Source of the DNA: Zingiber officinale
Taxonomy: Eukaryota; Streptophyta; Magnoliopsida; Zingiberales; Zingiberaceae
Assembly: GCF_018446385.1 (NCBI RefSeq)
Contig: NC_056004.1
Span: 24,062,492 to 24,126,491 of the forward strand
DNA length: 64,000 nt
Reading direction: 5' to 3'
Numbering within the stretch: the first letter of the stretch is position 1; every line of letters begins with the position of its first letter. The notes under the pieces were generated by a model. It saw only the letters and a list, made by a program, of their open reading frames with translations, searched no databases and was not told the DNA's origin. The position numbers were made by a program, and so were the translations under genes. This document shows positions 22,561-33,474 of this stretch, one piece after another.

Positions 22561-23748
22561 ATGACTCTTCTAGAAGGACGGAACCCCTGCGAACCACCAC
22601 CATACGATCATGAAGACTTCAACTACTGGAAGCGATTAATGGAATGCTTCTTAGGAAGCGTAGACATCGATTATATGCTAATTTTGAGGAAACCTTCTCA
22701 AAACTCAGAACTGAACAAAAAGGTAAGTAACATTATTTGTAATGTTTTACCTAACAATATTTTATGCAGATTAGAAAAGTACAAGAATGCATATGAGTTG
22801 TGGACCCAGTTGATCAAGCTTCACGACACGCCAATGGAGCTAGAGGATCAAGTTAAAGTCAAATATGGACTCGAGTCAAATCCAACGGAAAAGCCTACTG
22901 AATTAGGGGTTGCGCTCAAGGTTAGTACTATTTACCAAAATACCCCTGCTAATAGTAGTTTAAATAATCAGCATGATGATAAGTATGAAATTAGTCCAAG
23001 TATGGTGCATGATAATATAGATTTAAATGATTTAAATTCAAAATCACAAAATAATCTAGACTCTGATCAAGTCAATCAAGACCCTGATCAATTTGGCATC
23101 AACATTGACTTGGTCAAACTGAACAATGACCAAATCAATTCAAATAATTTAATTAATCCAGAAAATGTGAAATTAGGTGAGCATTTAGACATAAATAAAT
23201 CAAACATTAAAATAAATTTGAATTTAAATGCTAAGAATGAGAAAATGGATAAAATCAATAAATACTTTGATAAAATATTTAATAATCAAGATAAAATCAG
23301 TCTAGAAAATGCTATCCAAAATCAAGATAATTTAATTAATAAAAAATTAAACTTTAAAGATAAAACTAATCTAATAAATTCAATTAACCATATCAATTTA
23401 AAAGGCAAAGAAAATATAAGGATAAAATCAAACACTTTGATAAAATCAAAACGGAATTTAACAAACTTAAAATTAAATGTTAAAGATAACATATTAAACA
23501 AAAATAATCTAGAAATTTCAAAATCAACAATTAATAAAAAGCTAAAAGATAAACCGTTAAGAAAATATAATTCAAACAGTTTAGATTTAAAAATAAATAA
23601 AAACTTAAACTTTATAAATAAACTATTAAAGAAAGATAATTCAATTAACCCAATAAAATTGAAATTGAAAGAAAATTCAAATATTAAATACACTCTCTTA
23701 AAGAAAGATAATTTAACCAATTTAATTAATTCAAAATTAAAAACTTAA
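22561..23748 (+). CDS. Gag-like ORF of the non-autonomous LTR element, 395 residues
   Basis: I chose the start MTLLEGRNPCEPPPY because it matches the usual start of copia gag in this superfamily (compare GPLGWDIQIPPPYN at 11.6 kb). An in-frame ATG at 22522 would add 13 residues. Residues 1-125 look like the DUF4219/UBN2 gag N-terminus: FNYWKRLMECFL, VSNIICNVLPNNILCRLE, AYELWTQLIKLHD. From about residue 140 the sequence turns into a low-complexity tail very rich in Asn, Lys, Leu and Ile (NKLNFKDKTNLIN, KLKENSNIKYTLL). No zinc knuckle is seen. The frame is fully open for 1.2 kb in very AT-rich DNA, which hints at selection or recent origin. Its role, presumably particle formation, is inferred. 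Confidence 0.7.
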   Translation: MTLLEGRNPCEPPPYDHEDFNYWKRLMECFLGSVDIDYMLILRKPSQNSELNKKVSNIICNVLPNNILCRLEKYKNAYELWTQLIKLHDTPMELEDQVKVKYGLESNPTEKPTELGVALKVSTIYQNTPANSSLNNQHDDKYEISPSMVHDNIDLNDLNSKSQNNLDSDQVNQDPDQFGINIDLVKLNNDQINSNNLINPENVKLGEHLDINKSNIKINLNLNAKNEKMDKINKYFDKIFNNQDKISLENAIQNQDNLINKKLNFKDKTNLINSINHINLKGKENIRIKSNTLIKSKRNLTNLKLNVKDNILNKNNLEISKSTINKKLKDKPLRKYNSNSLDLKINKNLNFINKLLKKDNSINPIKLKLKENSNIKYTLLKKDNLTNLINSKLKT

Positions 23749-24339
23749 ATTTAAATTACAAATAAAACATTAAAACTTAACTAAAACCAACTCTAATTAT
23801 ACAAAAATCTTAAATTAAAAGCCAATAATTCAGGGGAGGCTCCAGAATAGCTGGCACCTCCAAAATTAATCTACCCGACAAGGGTAAAATAAGAGTAGAC
23901 TACCTGGCATGGTAGTTAGGAATAGAATAAATAGGGACAAAAAGTTTAACTTGACAAGTAGTACTGGTGAAGTTTTGGTTGATAGTACGTTGGGGAAGCT
24001 TGGGCATCGCATGTCTAGAAAGATATGGCTCCGATCTGGTGCATTTGGCCAAGTGGAACTGACCGAAGCTACCCCTTACAGATCCTAACTAGGTAGACCA
24101 AGGTTTAGTACTAAGCTCCGTGGATAGAACTATTCGGAAAACCTCGAAGGGTTGGTTACTTCTAATGATGTCCAGGTGACTCACCAAGCTTAGAAGTTTA
24201 TCCGAAGAATGCCTATTTGTTGAGACCAAAGCTAAACCTGAATCTAACACAAGTTAAACCAAACTCTGTAATTAAATCAAATTCATCTCACAAAACTATA
24301 GGATTCCCTGATTGATAATCTAGATCGGGTGAGATGAAT

Positions 24340-26110
24340 AAGGATTAATTAATTTTCAAATTAAATTAAAATAAATTAAAATTAAATTTCGAATTCCAAA
24401 TTAAAATTAAATTTCGAATTTCAAATTAAAATTAAATTTCGAATTAAAAAAAAATTATTTTAAAATTAAATTAACATTAAAAATTATATTAAAAATTAAA
24501 TTAACTTTAAAAAATTATTTCAAAAATTAAATTAACTTTAAAAAAATTATTTTCAAAATTAAATTAACTTTAAAAAAAATTATTTTAAAACTAAATTAAC
24601 TTTAAAAATTATTTTAAAATTTAACTTTAAAAGTTATTTTAAACTTAAAAATTTTATATTTAACTTAAAAATTTAACTTTAAAAATTTTATTCTAAACTT
24701 AAAAATTATTTTAAAATTCTTTAAAAACTATTTTAAAATTCTTTAAAAAACTATTTTAAATTTTTTTTAAAAACTAATTTAAAAATTCTTTAAAAATTAT
24801 TTTAAAATTCTTTAAAAACTATTTTAAAATTCTTTAAAAACTATTTTAAAAATTCTTTAAAAACTATTTAAAAATTCTTAAAAAACTATTTAAAAATTCT
24901 TTAAAAACTATTTTAAAAATTCTTTAACAACTATTTAAAAATTCTTTAAAAACTATTTTAAAAATTCTTTAACAACTATTTTAAAAACTCTTTAAAAACT
25001 ATTTTAAAAAAATCTTTAAAATAAAACTATTTTAAAAATTCTTTAAAAACTATTTTAAAAACTCTTTTAAAAAAAAAGTATTTTAAAAACTCTTTAAAAA
25101 CTATTTTAAAAAAACAATTCTTTAAAAACTATTTAAAAAAAAATTCTTTAAAAACAATTTTTTTAAAAAAAAAAATTTCTTTAAAAACTATTTTAAAAAA
25201 TTATTTAAAAACTATTTTAAAAATTCTTTAAAAACTATTTTAAAAAATTATTTAAAAACTATTTTAAAATTTTTTTAAAAACTATTTAAAATATTCTTTA
25301 AAAACTATTTTAAAAAATTATTTAAAAACTATTTTAAAAATTCTTTAAAACCTATTTTAAAACTATTTTAAAAATTCTTGAAAACCTATTTTAAAAATTA
25401 TTTTAAAAATTATTTTAAAATTTCTTTAAAACCTATTTTAAAAATTATTTTAAAAATTCTTTAAAAAATAAATTTAAAAATTCTTTAAAACCTATTTTAA
25501 AAATTCTTTAAAAACTATTTTAAAAAATTCTTTAAAAACTATTTTAAAAATTCTTTAAAACCTATTTTAAAAATTATTTAAAAACTATTTAAATATTCTT
25601 TAAAAACAATTTTTTTTAAAAAAAAATTCTTTAAAAAATTCTTTTAAAAATCTTTTAAATATTATTTTAAAAACTCATTTAAAAATTATTTTAAAAACTC
25701 TTTTAAAATTATTTTAACATAAAAATTATTTTAACTTAAAATTTTTTTTTAACTTAAAAAATATTTTTAAAATCATTTTAACTTAAAAATTATTTAAAAT
25801 TATTTTAACATAAAAATTATTTTAACTTAATTTTTTTTTAACTTAAAAAATATTTTTAAAATCTTTTAACTTATAAATTATTTTATTTTAAAAATTATTT
25901 TAACTTAAAAATTATTTTAACTTAAAAATTATTTTAACTTAAAATTATTTTAATATAAAAATTATTTTAATTAATTTAAAAATATTTTTAAAATTATTTT
26001 AACTTAAAAATTATTTCAAAAATTATTTTAAAACTTTTAAAAAATCATTTAAAAAAAACTATTTTAAAAATTGTTTTAAAACTATTTTTTTTTAAAAAAA
26101 ATCATTCTTA
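24340..26110 (+). repeat. AT-rich tandem array, TTCTTTAAAAACTATTTTAAAA unit
   Basis: About 1.7 kb almost without G, built from degenerate units of TTCTTTAAAAACTATT and TTTAAAAA of about 20-24 bp, with blocks of TTAACTTAAAAATTATT toward the right. It lies between the gag-like ORF and the 3' region of the non-autonomous element. No frame is open. Confidence 0.9.
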
Positions 26111-27971
26111 TTTTTTCACTATAATAAAATTCTGTTATCTTAAAAAAATAAAAAAAAATAGTAATAATAATAAATTATTTCTATAAATTCTTTTGACTTT
26201 AAAAATTATTATTTTGATTTTAAACTCATTTTTAATTTTAAACATCACTTTAAGCTTAAAATTAATTTTTAATTTAACTTAACTAAAAATTAAATCTTAA
26301 ATTAAAACTTAATATTGAAATTACAATTGAAATTAAAAATTTTAACTTAATCTTTAAATTAATCCTAAACTTAAATTAATCAATGATATTAATTTAAACT
26401 GAATCAAACATATGTTAATTGACATAAAACATATTATAAAAATCATTTTAAATTCCTTTTGAATGTGGTTTTAGAAATCCCTTTAAAAAAAAATTAAATA
26501 AATAAAAATAATAATAATAATTATAACTAACTCTTTCATTGACCAACTCAATCAAGTAATATGAAATTTAAATTATTTCACTAAGTATTAAATTATTAAA
26601 TCAAGTAAAAACTAATCAATAAATTATTGATAATGCTTAACTGTTATTGAATTAATAAAATCTTATCTTATTTAACCTTAAACTAAAGTTAAGCACCTGA
26701 ATCTAAAATTAATTAATAATTGATTAATCAAATTCAAATAAACAGTTATACCAAGGATACAGAGATAATAATATATGTATTACTAAATTAGACAAATGTG
26801 TTAGGGCTTTAAAATTTAACACAACCAAACCTTAGTATTAAAGGGGTGATATTAAATTAAGGGGAGTAACCAATTCAGGGGAGGTTCATTTTTTTTTAAA
26901 TCCCCTAGAAAAATTAATAAATAAGGGGATTAATAAATTAAAGGAATATCAAATTCAGGGGGAGATTTATTTTTTAATTATCTCCTTAAGCGTTATTTTT
27001 TAATCTTCTCTTTAAAATCTCTCTAGAAAATTCTACCTCATTTAAAAAAAATTTACTTTGAATATTTTTAGCAAATATTTTCAAAATTTTATGTTAGGTT
27101 CAGGGGGAGGAATTAATTAAAATTTTCCCTTTATTTAAAATATTTTAAAATTTGTGTTTGAAAAATGTTTTCTTAAAAATTTCTTAAAACTATTTTTGAA
27201 AACTAACTCTTATAAAACTAAGTTGTTTTTAAGAATTGGGCTTTACTTTTTATTGAAAATTGATTTTGAAAATTAGACTATCTACACTTGAAATTTAAAA
27301 ATCTAGTTCTTAAAATTTGATTTTACTTAATTTTGACAATTTGATTTGAAAGTTAAATTTTACAAAAATTAGTTTTAAAAAAAAATTGCTTTGTTATTGA
27401 AAATTGTGGAGATTAGACTTTTCAAAACTTAAGTTCACAAACTAAACTTCTCAAAATCATTTTCCTTAATTTTGAAAATTGAATCTTTTACAAACTTAGT
27501 GTTGAAAAATAAATTTCAATCAGTTTTGAAAAATAGATTTTTCAAACTTAATTTTGGAATTTTGATTCTGAAAACTTATGTTTGAAATGCGTTTTAAAGT
27601 TGAAACCTGTTTTGAAAATTTAAAACTTGATCTTGAAATTTAGAACTTATACACTTATGCTTGAAAATTAGACTATCTACACTTAGCTATTTTTCTAAAA
27701 GCTAAAAGATAATACTTTAAACAAGTTTTCAAAAGTTTAAACTCCCCCAGATTAACTTGACATTATTTCTTACTTTGTCTGAAATCTATGTGTATGCTTA
27801 CTTAATCCATGCTTATTTTTGATGAATGCCAAAGGGGGAGGGTTAGGTGGTTAAGTTAGCTAAACCAATTTGAAAATACTAACTAACTTAAAACCACATA
27901 AATGCATGTTGTTACTTGCATATGTTTTCACTAACTTAACCAGGTTGTCATTCCATCAAAAAGGGGGAGAT
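26111..27971 (+). other. Non-coding 3' region of the non-autonomous element, with polypurine tracts
   Basis: AT-rich, no open frame. It contains several purine runs resembling copia polypurine tracts: TTCAGGGGGAG words near 26875, 26955 and 27098, CCAAAGGGGGAGGG near 27830, and the terminal AAAAAGGGGGAGA (27959-27971) that directly abuts the 3' LTR and is the likely functional tract. Confidence 0.7.
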
Positions 27972-29029
27972 TGTTGGTGCGGTTAGCACTAACGATTTAA
28001 CCCAGGTTTTGATGAATGACAAATCAGGTTAAGTTAGTTTGTTATTGTCTGACACGTTGATCAAGTGTGCAGGAGAAGTCCAGACAGGTCGACGGGCTGA
28101 CCGGATGTCTGGCACGAAGCCCAGCTAGGTCGACGGGCTGACCGGATAGCTAGCACGAAGTCCAAGCGGGTCGACGGGCTGACCGGACGCTTAGGCACGA
28201 AGTCCAGCTAGGTCGACGGGCTGACCGGATAGCTAGCACGAAGTCCAGACGGGTCGACGGGCTGACCGGACGTCTGGCAGGTAAGTAAGGTAAGTCACTG
28301 GAGGGAAGTGACTGCGAGGACGCGTTCCCAGGAAGGGAACATTAGGCGTCGATCCGGCTTAGATCCATTTCGGATATCTAAGTCGAGATCGTGACTAGAT
28401 TCCGGTCTCGGAAAGACGGAATTTAAGTCATACTCCTTTTTGCTAATTCATACTCACTTTGCTTTTGCTAACAATCTGTGTTGCAGGGTAAATTTGCCTC
28501 CGGACTAACGTTTGCTTTGCAGGACGGATTCTGCGGGAAAATAGGGTCCGGGCGCCCGGAAGGCAAACTTCATCCAAACTCGCGCGTCGCCACGTGGAGC
28601 ATCTCGGTTTGAGCAGCTACGTCACATTCCAGGCGCCCGGAGCAACATATAAAAGAAGCCCCAGGCAGGAGCTTCAAAATCAACCTTTCACATCTGAGAA
28701 CTTTGAGATTACTCGCTTTGCTGCTCTGCGCTCCAACGACGCTCACAAAGCTCCGACGACACGATCCCGCTCTTTTAAATTCCTTGTCTGTCGGTACATC
28801 TTTGTTTTTCTTTTCATTAGCATCTTTTTGTACTTAAATTGTAATTATCCGAATTGCTAGTGAATTGCCCAACGAAAGTACTCAAGGAGTACGGGCCTTC
28901 GAGTAGGAGTCGTCACAGGCTCCGAACGAAGTAAAAAACCTTGTGTCTACTTTACTTTTCCGCTGCGCTTATACTCGATATTTTCGAATCGATATTCACC
29001 CCCCCTCTATCGAATCTAACGGTCCTACA
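27972..29029 (+). repeat. 3' LTR of the non-autonomous element
   Basis: Starts TGTTGGTGCGG and ends GGTCCTACA, followed by GTCTT. It lacks a 19-bp piece present in the 5' LTR near 21788, where a CCAGGCGCCCGGA repeat is doubled, and has a shorter C-run near the end. Confidence 0.9.
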
Positions 29030-29140
29030 GTCTTCATCAACGGTCGAGTGGCGACTTTAAACTCGTGTCTACGCATTTCAATTGTCGAGTGGCGACGTTA
29101 AACCCTGGTCTTCGTCAACAGTCGAGCAATGACTTTAAAC
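29030..29140 (+). repeat. Tat-B tandem array, right part
   Basis: Continues the 37-38-bp units interrupted at 21116: CGGTCGAGTGGCGACTTTAAAC and relatives. Confidence 0.75.
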
Positions 29141-29416
29141 TCGAGATTACAATAAAAAAACAACTGATCGAGCACTCTAAAGCTAAGCCTACTACGAATA
29201 AAGATGATTGACGAATATAATGTCGTTGATCGGTAGTCCATGGAGCCACACTTAAGAAATTTTTCGCAAAAACAGCAAGTGGTTCATAGTCCTACTTGAA
29301 GCAGAGCGGAGATTAATGCATAAAAGGAAAAGCACGCCGAATAGGCGATCTTCCATTAACACTTAGAAAAATTCTAAGGAGCAATATGAAATTAGACAAG
29401 ATTCACAGGAGCAGGT

Positions 29417-32400
29417 TCACTCAAGGTAATCCAGCACATGATCGGGCAGCGACTCGGTCATCTTATCCTGGCTGATGACCTTGTTTGTCAGAGCGGTTGG
29501 GATATAGCTGCCGCTCTTCAACTGGTTGAGCGTCCCATCGACGACAATGTTGAAAAGACGGAGCGCTCGATCGATGAGCTGGTCATTGTGTTGGACCTCG
29601 TGGTAGTTTTGATGTGATCAACCAAGTTAGTTAGGTCCTGCGTTGTGTCTGAACCCTGTGTCTGAGTGTGCAGGAACTTAGGAGCGTAGGAAGTCGTGCG
29701 GAAGACGCAGCTAGCGAGAAGGACGGCACGGGAAGGGAGCCGACGGGCTCGATGCGTCCGAAGGACGAGAGAGCTACGGAAGAGTACTCCGGTGGAGCGA
29801 GAAGAACGTGCGCGGCGTTCGAGGGACGAGAAGCCGGACGGAAGCCTGCTCGAGGAGAAGGCTAGGAACTGGGTTCGGGTGAGCCCTATTCCGGATGGCC
29901 GCAATCACCCAAGGAGCCGAACCGGAGCAAGTCAACTGGAGTTGACTTGTCAACGGTTCGATCGACCGAACCTATTGATCGGTCGACCGAACCCTTCATT
30001 AACCGAAGTCAATCAGCAGCCAACCGCCAATGTCACGTCAGAAGCTGACCGTTGGTAAAGCTAATCGGTCGACCAAACCAAAGTTAATCCACAGACTTAG
30101 TCGAGCAAACTGATCGGGCCAACTCAGCTGGAGACCGTTGGCCGATCGGTCGACCGAACATAAGGATCGGTCGACCGAACAAAAGCTTATCCTCAGAGAC
30201 TGCACCTGGACGGAAGACTGGGCAGGTACAGCAGGTTCGGTCGACCGAACCTGGGGATCGGTCGACCGATCCCTCTCGAGTCAAACCTGATCCCGAAGGA
30301 TCAGGTGATCTAATAAGCTCGAGAACCCCTATATAAAGAGGGTCTCGGGCAGCTTTAGAGAACAACGATTTCATACGAAAAACCAACTTTGTAATTCATC
30401 TTCTGCAACTTCTGTGCTTTCAAAGTGTAAAAGGCTTCTCCGCCTTCAGAGAAGGAGTTTTCTTACTGAGCCTTTCATCGCCCTGGATTAACAACCCTCT
30501 TGGTTGTAACCAGGTTAAATTTGTGTGTCTATTTCTCTGATTATTTTATTCTCAATATACTTTCATTTATTTTAGAGTTGAAATTGCTTGAGGAGGGTAT
30601 AGTTTCACTTGCAGGCAATTCACCCCCCTCTTGCCGATCCCCGTTGCACCATCACATTGAAGGCGTTTGAGCGGAGGTAGTATCGCTTCATGAGCTCGAA
30701 CCAGCTACTCTCAGCACCCTAATAAACCTCGAGGGCCACTAAAGATGCTTCCAGGTCTGCTTTTAACTTGGCATCTCCTCATCCTTTGCGGCAAGCTAGG
30801 TCTTCGTGGAAGAGCGCTCGATCGATCGACCCTCCCATTCGACATTCAGGGAGGCCTCTGTCTCCTTCAAACTCTGAGCCAACACCCGAAACTCCTTGTT
30901 CTTGATTTCCAAATCCTTGATAGATCAGAGGTTCCTAGTTTGGCCGAGTGGATCTTCGCTTCAAAGGAGGTGGCCTGCTTATTGAGCCTCACTAGCTGCG
31001 TTGCCTGCGCAGCACTCTTGCCCTTTTCTGCCTCCAGTAGCTCGGAGCTCCTCTGCAGGTCAGCCTTCAATTAGATCACTTCAGCGCTCATCTGCTCCGA
31101 GCGCGCCTGTGAAGCAGATAATTGGTTGCTTGGAGCATGCAACTGCTGGACTTCGTACTCCAAATAGGCGAGTTTGTGGCACATGGCTAGACTCTCTTTC
31201 CAGAATTACAGCAACAGGAAAATTGTAAAATGCTAAACGGATAAAAAAAGTAAATGCAAAAGAAGCATACATACCCCAGTGGACATCTGAGTGTGACTGT
31301 TGGCTAGCTCCCTCAGAGAGATGACGGACGCATGGGGTCGGGCATCTACCCATATCTGTGTGAGCAGCCCTTGGATCCTTATCTGGTGCTCGAGGGTGAG
31401 GGGCGTCGAGTCGTCTGCACTATAATAGAGGGGTCTGAAGTCGTCCTGCCTAGAGACGGAGACGTCAGAACTAGTCGGATCTGGGACACTTGGGTCGTCA
31501 GCAAAGATGGTGGTATGAAGGCGACCGACGACGCGTAAATTGTCCTCTGAGGCAGCATGGACAACGAGGGTGTCCAATTGGATGATATGGAAGCAAGGAG
31601 CTCTGTGACTCCCTACTCGAGAGGAGGAATGGAGGTCTCGCCCCTCTCGGAGGAGGGTCGGGAGACAACCGGTGTTGGGTTTTGTTAGGTAAAAGTTGTA
31701 GATTAGGAGGACTCTTCCGCTCGACGTCTCTTGCGATGTTGCAGCGGTTCGCCGGAAGTAGCTGACTTTGAAGCCACAGCGATTGGAAGCATCGAAAACT
31801 ATTCTGGAGGAAGGTCCGCTGTGTCAGCCGCTACATCACTCGGCGCGATCGGGCTTCTCCCACAACTAGCTAGTGCTTGCGTCTCCTCGGCTTCGCCGAG
31901 CGAATCCAAGTGAGAGTCGACCAGGTGCAGGCCACGACTCTCCAACTTGGTCACGACCACAACGTTGATCTCTGTGTCCGTGAGCTTGCACTTGCCGGCC
32001 AGACGTGCTCGCAACATGATTCAAGCTGCAAAAGAGGAGGAAAAATCAGCTAGATTCAAAGATTGGGGAAAGAAAGAGCATACCTAGGCTGGACGGAAGC
32101 TTTGTTCGGATCAGACTCAATCCAAACACGTAGAGGACGCTCTCCAGCAGCAACTTATGGATGTAGTACTTTTAACCGGCCAAGCTTGAGGCTACCTGTT
32201 GATAGTCCGATCGACTTTTGTACTTTTTGAGTAGTGGTGGGTTTGTCACTTCTAACTACCAGCTGGTCGGAAAATCTGGACACTCGGGAAAGCGAACGAA
32301 GAAGTTGTGGTCCCTCTAATGCTTATTGGAGGACGACATTTTATCAAAGAAAACCAAGCCCACTCGGGCTTGGAACAGAAAGGTCCCCGGCTCTGACAGT

Positions 32401-32780
32401 TTTGGGTAATAGAAGTAATGGAAGAGCCGAGGAGTCAAAGGAATGTCATGCAGGCGGAATAAAACTACAACCCCGCACAACAACCGAAAGGAGTTCAACA
32501 CTAATTAATTAAGAGAAATACGAAAATATATACAGATTGTGGAGGAGAAAGGGTGAACAGGGAACCGCAGACCCACGGTGAACTGATCCTTAAAGAAACA
32601 CAAAAAACCTGGTGGAGGGGCGTACGACCAATTGTACGCAGAAGAAATGACAACTTCGTAGTTGGATGGAAACTCATAGATGGATTTCAGACTTTCAATA
32701 TCGTCCTCGTCGAACTTGGACTCGGTGGAAGTATACCAGAGCGCAAGGACAGGGATAGGAGGTTGCGAGGAACTGACCAT
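29417..32780 (-). pseudogene. Antisense gene of Tat-B, PF04195-like, split by a solo LTR
   Basis: Homologue of 6436-8683 in Tat-A. Exon 1 starts MVSSSQPPIPVLALWYTS at 32780 and contains FFKDQFTVGLRFPVHPF and VVLFRLHDIPLTPRLFHY. Intron 1 (32083-32026) has GTATGC..TTTGCAG. Exon 2 starts near MLRARLAGKCKLTDTE. Intron 2 lies near 31274-31210 with donor GTATGT; its acceptor now reads TAAT where Tat-A has TAG. Exon 3 is a coiled coil (MKADLQRSSELLEAEK, ATQLVRLNKQATSFEAK). It is interrupted by the solo LTR at 29613-30656 and ends DGTLNQLKSGSYIPTAL..DYLE with a stop at 29417. Several nonsense codons occur. Shared exon-intron layout with Tat-A implies an ancestral spliced gene. Confidence 0.7.
29613..30656 (+). 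mobile_element. Solo LTR (copia-like) with repeated palindromes
   Basis: Starts TGTGATCAACC and ends GCACCATCACA (inverted termini TGTGAT/ATCACA), with TTGA directly on both sides. TATA box CTATATAAAG near 30331. 29950-30275 carries about eight copies of TCGGTCGACCGA-type palindromes. No PBS or coding region is attached, so it is a solo LTR left by recombination. Confidence 0.82.
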
Positions 32781-32937
32781 TGAAAACAGAGGCGAGGAAG
32801 AACAACGAACATATTCAAATGAGAAAAAGTAAAGGAGCTTACAGGAAAGATCACCGGAGAAGAAGAAGCAGCGAGGTGTAGCGGAGAAAGCTTGAAGACG
32901 AAAGCGTGAAGAAGGAAGAAGATGGCGACGCATGCGG

Positions 32938-32945
32938 GTTTATAA
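32938..32945 (-). promoter_or_regulatory. TATA-like box upstream of the Tat-B antisense gene
   Basis: TTATAAAC on the minus strand, about 160 bp before the start codon at 32780. It is the counterpart of the Tat-A site at 8944-8953. Confidence 0.4.
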
Positions 32946-33460
32946 GCCTCGCGGCCGATCGACCTGAGCCGTTTGATCCAAGGTTGCGAGAAACTAGGAG
33001 AGGATCCAGTCGTCGAATTTGAAAATGCACCTGTCATGTTGCCAACGAATATCCACCTGTCACGTTAAACGTGTAGTGGTAGAAAGGGGGACACGTGACG
33101 TTCAATCACCGGGAGTCATTAATGAGACTTAATTAAAAGGTATGGTCGTGTGCTTAGCCATAATGATCGAAGATTTGCACGGTCTTCAAGAAATTTGGAT
33201 GACGTCAAGACATTCAGCCAAGGAGGCGCAAGGAAAGAAGAAAATTCACTAAGTGTTGTCGTTTACCGTCCCGACCAGGTACAGATAAAGGATTAGCACA
33301 CAGCTGAACGACCGAGGCACAATCTGTTTTGAAAGGCGTGGTCCGAGCAGCATTTGCAGGCTTAGCCTGGTGATATAAAGCCGAATGGCGAAACTGTGGA
33401 AGTCGTCAAAGACTCTACTGGCCTAGTCAGTCGGACTTGCAGCCTCTTTCGACTAGACTT

Positions 33461-33470
33461 GAGGGGGAGA
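33461..33470 (+). other. Tat-B polypurine tract
   Basis: GAGGGGGAGA four bases before the 3' LTR start. Confidence 0.75.
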
Positions 33471-33474
33471 CTTG

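Larger units (their letters stand above)
21117..29029 (+). mobile_element. Non-autonomous LTR retrotransposon with gag-like ORF only (TR-GAG/LARD type)
   Basis: LTRs of 1082 and 1058 bp (21117-22198, 27972-29029) are nearly identical and flanked by the duplication GTCTT (21112-21116, 29030-29034). A tRNA-Met PBS follows the 5' LTR and AAAAAGGGGGAGA precedes the 3' LTR. The 5.8-kb interior has one open frame (a copia-type gag-like N-terminus with a low-complexity tail) and a 1.7-kb AT-rich array. No protease, RT, RNase H or integrase is readable in any frame. It must use proteins of a partner. The similar LTRs and intact ORF suggest it is younger than the host Tat-B. Confidence 0.88.

Noticed and set aside
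23322-23720. Minus-strand ORF of 132 residues
   Set aside because: It is the mirror of the low-complexity coding tail (FNFKF-type repeats), a shadow of the plus-strand ORF.
29668-30058. Arg-rich ORFs in the solo LTR
   Set aside because: Open frames in a GC-rich LTR segment with palindromes; no start context or relatives. Chance frames.
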